The position numbers were made by a program, and so were the translations under genes. Positions 57,445 to 64,000 of a DNA stretch of 64,000 nt are shown piece after piece. The first letter of the stretch is position 1. Each line of letters starts with the position of its first letter. The stretch spans positions 34,481,369 through 34,545,368 of the forward strand of contig OY735231.1 in assembly GCA_963457665.1 (NCBI GenBank). Direction: 5' to 3'. The notes under the pieces were generated by a model that was not told the DNA's origin, did not search any database, and was given only the letters and a program-made list of their open reading frames with translations. This stretch comes from Thysanoteuthis rhombus (lineage: Eukaryota > Mollusca > Cephalopoda > Oegopsida > Thysanoteuthidae).

Positions 57445-58592
57445 AATAAATCACACAATTGAAGTTAAGCTCAGATCTGCACCCTGATAAAATCCTTTAA
57501 ACTTATATGTATTGTCATTAATGTATTTTAAGGTTACTGAAGGAAAAAAAGCTGTGAAGTTGAAGGCATAATAAGACCAACTTGTGTTATAGCAGCTGGC
57601 CAATGAGAGACATTACTAGAAGGTAATCCATATGAAACTACTCGAGAAGAAGTCCAAATGTTATTAAGTATTACAAAATCATAACCACCTCAAGAGAACA
57701 GTTTTTAAATATTGAGAAAACAGCAGAACATCTCCTGCTTTACTGGAATGAGATTATAAAAATTTAGTCTATCTATAAGATAAGACAATTCTCTACAAAG
57801 ATTTTTGTCATAGAATTATTGATATATTTGAAAATTGGCTACAAATTGACTTCTAAAAGTGATAAAAAATGATTGTTCGAGATTGTGACCATGGTACTTT
57901 TTACACTTAGTGCTTCTACTGTCAGTAATCAAAACAATGAAGGAATATTTTTTTTTTGGAAAAAAAAAAAAAAAAAATCAAATTCTTAGTCATATCTATA
58001 TATTTTCTTTTAACTTAATATGGAAAATTTTTTGAATGAATTTTGTGCACACAAAAAGAAGAAAAAAAACAGATTGGTCCCCGATCACCCTGACTTCAGT
58101 TGTGAAGTTGCAACACTACATAATTCATTCAGGCATGTAGGTGTGCTTTAAATTTTACAGCCAGTCTGAATAAATAATTTTGTCATAAATGAAGTTCATA
58201 TCTTGTAACCTTCAAGATGATTTATGACTTTGCAGGAAAAAAACTAAGACCTGAACGAGTTGAGAGAAACCTCTTTTTACACAGAAAAATTACACGTCTT
58301 TAATTTTATGCACCATTTTGAGTTAATCCACTTATCCTTGACTTTCTGAAGCCAAAATAATTATTTTGCTGAGATGATTTTAATGGAAGCACAATTTGAA
58401 AGGCAGTGACAAAAACTTCTCACTTAATTTCGAGTCTTTCGAGGAATGGTCGATGCTGGTTCTGGAGATAATTTTGAAGAATGTAATGAAATTGGTCACA
58501 AGTTAGATAGCATTGATCATTAGATAGAACATTTTATGATCAAATAACACAAATTGTTAGTAATAATGATACTAAGCTACTTCAGCCCTTAA
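57445..58592. other. Unassigned sequence
   Basis: AT-rich with an A run at about 57960-57977. No gene recognised. Confidence 0.4.
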
Positions 58593-58817
58593 CCCTTTCA
58601 GGGCTGAATATACATAAGATATAGATTTTTAAAAAAAGGACAAAAAAAAAAAACCAGTTTATATAATGTCAAGATACATGGAGAATTCAAATTTAGTCAT
58701 TTGATGAAAAAAAAAATCAATGGGGGGGGGAGCCATTTAGGTAATGCAGTGTTAGATATTTTGTTTTTAATATATTCCATTGTTATAAGCCATATGGCTC
58801 TTCCCATCTTCAAAGGG
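58593..58817. mobile_element. piggyBac-like MITE with TTAA duplication
   Basis: TTAA (58589-58592) then CCCTTTCAGGGCTGAATA; reversed right end CCCTTTGAAGATGGGAAG next to TTAA (58818-58821). TIR core CCCTTT. 225 bp, non-coding. Confidence 0.6.
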
Positions 58818-59290
58818 TTAAATCAATTTACATAAGCATACAAGCATCATCTAGTTTTTTTTTCAGGGTTATGTTCCTTTTCTAAAGTAAAAAATATCTA
58901 TTTTGTATAATTTTACAAATAGAAACTATAGTCAAATCATTTCTCACCACAGAAACTGCAATTAGAGAGTATGTGATCCTCAGCATACAAGAAATAAGCT
59001 TTGGGATAAAAGGTCAGTAAATAAGAGAAAAATTTTTTATAAACCACTGAAACACTTGACCCTCAAGGATGTAAATTCTAAATTCCTGGAGTTAGCACTG
59101 ACCACTATATTCATGAACAGCATTGGCTGTTAAAAAAAAAAAAGAAAATCTTTCATTGTATATATAAGAACACAAATAATGATAATAAAAGCTCATGAAT
59201 ATAATGTGAAAAAATCAAAAAGTAAAATTATGAGAAAATGCTAGGTTCATAAATATGGCAGACTTGACAACAGGCTCAAATATCCTGTAG

Positions 59291-59348
<58 letters not shown>

Positions 59349-60216
59349 TGGCAGTTTTAGAGAAGTCAGCAGTAAACACAGATCATTTTACATTATAATT
59401 GATGTGTCAGGCATTGAAACTAAATATTTACATTGATATGAAAAAAAAGAAAATTAATCAAGGCATCAAAACATAAAAAGAAAGAATTGGACAGAAGAAT
59501 GTCCTTCACCAAAGACTTGAATGCGAGCATGTCCCTTCAAGAATAGAGATAGCATTGCATCCACAAAACAACAACAAAAAAAAAAAAAAAAACCCAACTG
59601 TATCACAAAAGAATCAAGCCTTTTCCATCAATGATAATAGGCAACCAGCAGTTATACATCAGATAAGGCAAAAAAAAAAAGAAAAAAAAAAGAAGAAAAG
59701 ACAGAAAAAAAAAGTGTCACATATATGAAGAGTTCTTGCAGAAGACAACAATGGCAACGGTCGGAGATAAGAATAAGATCAATAAGAATGAAAAGGGAGA
59801 AGATTCATTCTTTTGAAATTATTTTCCTCCACGATAAAAATGAAATTCAAACAAGGCAGTATTGGTGGTTGTTGGTTTGTATAGACAGGAAGGATAAAGA
59901 GAAGCGGGTTGAGGAAGATAGTAACTATCAAAATATTGACTAAGAGATGAGGTTACCTAAGGAAAATAGCAGAAAATGCAACGTGTTTTGTAGCTTCAAC
60001 TGCAGAACTAACACTAATTGATAACCTTCGATAAGTTGGTCATATATAGGTTGCCTTGACTTCATTTGACAAGAATGTCAGTTTGAAATTTGCCCAAATC
60101 TTTTTTTGAAATGTTGTGAACCAGATGCTAGTTCAAATTTTTACCATTGGTGCAATTTCGACCAATCAACGCAAAGCTAAGGCTATAAAGAATCACAATG
60201 AGTTTTGTAGCATCAA
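58818..60216. other. Unassigned A-rich sequence
   Basis: It contains a (TA)n run at 59297-59344 and many A runs (59138, 59578, 59670, 59705). No gene recognised. Confidence 0.4.
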
Positions 60217-60290
60217 GATAAGTGGTCAATTGATTTTGGATGGATTTTATATGCAAATGAAATTGGCACAAAATCAATTCACCACTTATT
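60217..60290 (+). ncRNA. Candidate pre-miRNA-like hairpin
   Basis: GATAAGTGGTCAATTGATTT.. (60217-60238) pairs with ..AAATCAATTCACCACTTATT (60269-60290): 22-bp stem, two mismatches, 30-nt loop, 74 nt in all. Pairing stops at both ends. Size and shape fit a miRNA precursor on either strand; no known miRNA is recognised. A small MITE is the alternative. Confidence 0.3.
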
Positions 60291-60621
60291 AAGGAACGAA
60301 TCCCCTGCATAAAGTCAGGGCAGCCCACATGAAGATTTGTATAAATTCCTTCAATTAGAAGATTAGGAATTCAAATGGCAAAAAAAATAAATGAATAAAA
60401 ACAAAATTAAACTAATGCTGAACAGAAATGAATATTGCATTAAAAGTATATATGTTATATATATTCATGAAACATCGTGATTGCCAATATGATTACCGCA
60501 GTGACAAAATTATAAATTCCGCTTTTTTAAATATCACATATTTACACCTTGTTAAATGTTTAATATCATTATATATGGATAGAAATTATTTTTCTCTTTC
60601 TCTCTAGCCTATAAAATATAA

Positions 60622-60626
<5 letters not shown>

Positions 60627-60661
<35 letters not shown>
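60627..60661. repeat. (TA)n microsatellite
   Basis: About 17 TA units with a GTGTG edge. Confidence 0.95.
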
Positions 60662-60666
<5 letters not shown>

Positions 60667-61187
60667 AAAAGAATGAAAAAAAGCATATACTTTTTTAAAA
60701 ACAAAAAAACTATTGTGTTCCTATAGAAATTAGCTTTCAAAATCATATTCTTTGATAAGTAAACATTGCAATACAAAGATCACAATTAACTCAAAAAGAT
60801 GTTTACCATTTACTTATAATTCTAATGTCATTTTCCACACAATGAAAAAAAAAACCCCCAAAAAACAAAAAACAACTTCAGTTGAATTTATCAACATAAA
60901 TATGCATAGAATTTATCTAAATGGATCCCTACACATAAAATCCAAGAGGGGGGGGGGATAAAAATCACTTTGTAACTTCTTTCAGGGAGAACTAAAATCC
61001 CAAAAGACCCAGAACTGATGTTAATCAAAGTTATCCTGAAATAAATCAACGAAAATTGTCTTTCATGGACACCATATATAAAGACACAAGCCAAATAATT
61101 ACACTTGAAAAGCTACTATTCATTATGGGCTATATTCATATGATAAGGAGAAATAAGGAATCTGCCTCTCTAATATGGCCGACCTTA

Positions 61188-61230
61188 GAGAGAGAGAGAG
61201 AGAAGAAAAAAAAAAAAAAAAAAAAAAAAA
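61188..61230. repeat. (GA)n followed by poly-A
   Basis: Eight GA units, then about 22 A. The A tract adjoins a + strand SINE start at about 61265. Confidence 0.9.
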
Positions 61231-61264
61231 TCACATTGTATTTGTGATAACAGATTCTTATTCA

Positions 61265-61640
61265 ACCAAGGGAGTGGTATAACTGTTAATGGTGCAGACA
61301 ATGGAATCAGCAAGCAGAGTTCAAACTCCAGTCAAGGTTGTTCACATTCCCTTCTCACTGATACCCCTGGGAAGGGCATGAATTCATCTCTTGTGAAGTA
61401 GCGAGGCAGACTTGGCTCGCAAACCTTGAGAATCCACTAATATACGAGAAGGACAACTCTAAACTCAAAACCAGGAGCAAACAGATTGTTAAACCCTAGT
61501 GTGGCAAGACTCAGCTAAGGGTGGGTCCCCGATAGAAACTCCACGCCAAACATGGTGAGTACAGCACTACCCTTGTCAAAATCACAAGGTTCACATACAG
61601 CTTAAGGTTCTCTACGGACTGACCAAAGATGAGGAGAGCT
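61265..61640 (+). repeat. SINE family F, long copy
   Basis: Worn A box GAGTGGTATAACTGTTAATG, B-box-like AGAGTTCAAACTCCAGTCA, then GGGAAGGGCATGAATTCATC shared with 9343-9440. The following GC-richer stretch to about 61640 (GGGTGGGTCCCC; CACGCCAAACATGG) is non-coding and likely its body. Confidence 0.5.
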
Positions 61641-62512
61641 GATCTAGTGAGCCACATAAATCCAAAATAATCATGTACTGCTAAGAATAGACATCTGTGG
61701 GATAGGGCGTGGAAAGGTTTTTGTCTTTCAGCAGCGAGAGGTCTTAGATGATTCCACTGAATGTACTAATACCCTTCTCTTTGAGTTCTTCTCTTTAAGT
61801 ATGTAAATATGATTCTTATCGAAGACTTGATTTGGCAAACCTTGCCTTTTGTTCAGAATATATTTGTACATAAAGCAAGGAATGTCAGAATGATTTGTCT
61901 TGAAGGCATTGGGGTAAAGGGACCATTTTGTCTGGTTGCTTTGTAGCGAAAATATAAAATTTGTAAGCGAGAGAAAATTCGAGTAAAACCTAGCATCTTT
62001 TGGGTGGATGAATAAGTTTGTCCATGAAAGAAAAAAAATAATCAGGTTTGACACAAAAAAGGTTGTACGCAAAAATCATTTTCCTTTTGATTTAATGAAA
62101 ATATTTCTGACAAAACTATTTGATTGGAAAAAAAATGTCCATGTTATAGCAATGTATAGGTGAAAAATAGGTTTTTTTTTCTACTTTGATATTTTCATAG
62201 AACCTTTTCCGTTTTTTGAAAAAAATAGAATAAAATGAACGAATTCACCAAGTGCACCATGTTTAAACCAAAAATACTATTTACAAAACGACTATCAGAG
62301 CAAAAAAATTAACAGCATTTATATTTGGGCAAAAAAATCCTAATAAAAGATTGGCAGTCATTAAAGACACTTTTGATTTATTATAATTTTTTAAAAAAAA
62401 GCATGATAACTTGCTAGTCACAATTCAGTATTTGATGGCAAAAATGAAGTGGGTTAGGTATATTTTAACTCATCTTGACATTCAGATTTTCCTATGTTCA
62501 TTCATTCCGGAG
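61641..62512. other. Unassigned sequence
   Basis: AT-rich, no gene recognised. Confidence 0.4.
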
Positions 62513-62681
62513 CAGTGAACAGGAGGCACTTGGCTCTCGGGGGAGAAATGGGGGAGGAACACATGATAGAGAAGTATAACGGCGAAAAAAATTACTAGAT
62601 GACAATTCAAAATAGGGGAGAAATCGAGGCAACCTGGGATCGCAAGGGGAGGAATGTGATCCAGGATTATGAGAACCACTG
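62513..62681. mobile_element. hAT-like MITE (family K) with 8-bp duplication
   Basis: Left CAGTGAACAGGAGGCACTTG, right end reversed CAGTGGTTCTC. Flanks TTCCGGAG (62505-62512) and GTCTGGAG (62682-62689) agree at 6 of 8. 169 bp, shares its body with 54603-54790. Confidence 0.7.
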
Positions 62682-62720
62682 GTCTGGAGGTCTTTCATAC
62701 CAAAATCATTCCTATTATGC

Positions 62721-62754
<34 letters not shown>

Positions 62755-62763
62755 AAGAAAGAA
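62721..62763. repeat. Poly-A and (GAAA)n
   Basis: An A run of about 31, then GAAA units. Confidence 0.95.
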
Positions 62764-63690
62764 AAGAATTCCAGATGTCAAGCATTAAGCGAATTGTAAG
62801 GAGATATACTTACGAATATTTATTCATTGACATTAACCCTAAATTCTTACTAGACAAATTGATTTTAGCAATCTTTATCATTATTGGATGAAGTATTGTT
62901 ACATTTTCAGTAAATTTGACCGATTTTCACCATCTTGATTTTTCTTTCTTTTTTTTAATAATTAGGTACTTTTTATTTTTTTTAATCAAGCTTATTTGTT
63001 CCCATAGAAACAATGGTCCAAATTGAAAGCTGCAAACCCCCCCACCCCAAAAACAAACTAAAAACTAGTCAAATCTAATGAAAATAAATTGATTTATGTC
63101 TCATGAAGAACCATATAATAAATATGCAAACAAATGCTTAATGAATAAGTAATAAGGGATTTTTAATTGAGCAAGTAGTCCTAGGAATCTGTATCAGTTA
63201 AATATTATAGCAAAAGAAACATTGATCATGAAATTTATCTCCCCTCAACATTATTAATGGAGGATCTTTAGTTTCCAATATGGAAGCATGGGACAATACT
63301 GATGCAAACTGGGAAAAATACTTCAAATTCTCACCTGATTGGATAGATACTCTATTAAATTTCATTAAAGATTGAATTTTTTCATTAGTAAAATCTTAAA
63401 GAAGAACTTGTGACAAAAAATGAGTAGAAATTTATAACTTAAAATTTCAGTGTGTATGTCTGTATTTTATACCAAGAATTTTTTCATGACATTTGGTTTA
63501 TCTAAATTCAATAAAATTTAGACATGTATGCTTCCATTAGAATAATTTTTGTAGCCGATTAATATCTAAATTTACTCACTGATCATTCCCTGAAAATATT
63601 TGTAACTTATAGTATTTATTTTTTTCCGTTCTCGTGTGTGGCATTCAAAACTACATATCAAATTGAAAAAGGTCTCATAAAAATTGTTTT
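62764..63690. other. Unassigned sequence
   Basis: AT-rich, no gene recognised. Confidence 0.4.
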
Positions 63691-63694
63691 TTGT

Positions 63695-64000
63695 CGGTCT
63701 CAAGCCCAGGTAAAAGAGGAGGGTTGAGCATGGAGCTAGCCACTCCATCCCATAAAACCTTACTGCAGAAACGGAAGCACCCCAGTGATTGCTTCAGCAA
63801 GAGCTTGCATGGGGAGATCCCTCTTCCAGAAAGGCTAATGACACATACTGTTGAAAGCCTACAGAAAGCCAGATCGCTAAACAACCTTTTAATGGGCAAA
63901 AACCAGGATAGAGACCTGGAACATTGGCATCCTGTTTGAGGCCAACTGATATCCACAGAAGAGAAGAGTTGGTAGGCCAAAGCAGATCTGGAGAAGATCA
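63695..64000 (+). mobile_element. Possible LINE ORF2 3' relic, runs off the window
   Basis: A GC-richer block. The last bases in one frame read YPQKRRVGRPKQIWRRS, matching the KRR.GRP...WRR motif near the C-terminus of many non-LTR retrotransposon ORF2 proteins. A different frame upstream is open for about 80 codons (63691-63939), so at least one frame change separates them. Confidence 0.45.

Overview
This window comes from an animal nuclear genome, most likely a mollusc and probably a cephalopod such as an octopus. It is very AT-rich, with short exons separated by kilobase introns and GT-AG splice sites. TA microsatellites are long, and there are many tRNA-derived SINEs and short inverted-repeat DNA elements. 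The recurring AAGGGAGATAA / TTATCTCCCTT motif is one I associate with molluscs. The species is an inference; the two genes below are read directly from the sequence.

Gene content is low: two protein-coding genes in about 29 kb, arranged tail to tail. On the + strand, 4595-14448 holds the last exons of an amphiphysin/BIN1 family gene: the end of the BAR domain, an acidic linker and a C-terminal SH3 domain, stop at 14448. Its 5' exons lie before the window. An 18-nt candidate microexon (13737-13754) would add six residues to the n-Src loop of that SH3 domain, the same place and size as the neuronal N1-Src insert of vertebrates. On the - strand, 29410-23033 holds a complete six-exon GRWD1 gene (glutamate-rich WD-repeat protein, ribosome biogenesis and histone binding) of 444 residues, ending in the family's FRTISV terminus.

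From 30 kb to 64 kb I recognise no host gene. This part is a graveyard of repeats: a decayed mariner transposase (47.6-48.2 kb), foldback elements (37.5-38.9 and 45.4-46.2 kb; a third lies in GRWD1 intron 2), hAT-like and piggyBac-like MITEs with recognisable target-site duplications, degenerate tandem arrays (30.9-31.6, 39.9-40.1 and 42.6-43.4 kb), several SINE families and two weak LINE 3'-end relics. On the + strand, homopolymer runs are mainly T inside the amphiphysin introns and mainly A from about 49.9 to 63 kb. That could mean a minus-strand transcript (long intron or 3'UTR) covers the right end.

The points most worth checking are the SH3 microexon, a scattered family of hammerhead-ribozyme-like cores (7.7/8.0 kb as an inverted pair, with decayed relatives at 0.26, 16.9, 17.6, 33.8 and 56.1 kb), the long near-perfect hairpin in GRWD1 intron 2, and a 74-nt pre-miRNA-like hairpin at 60.2 kb.
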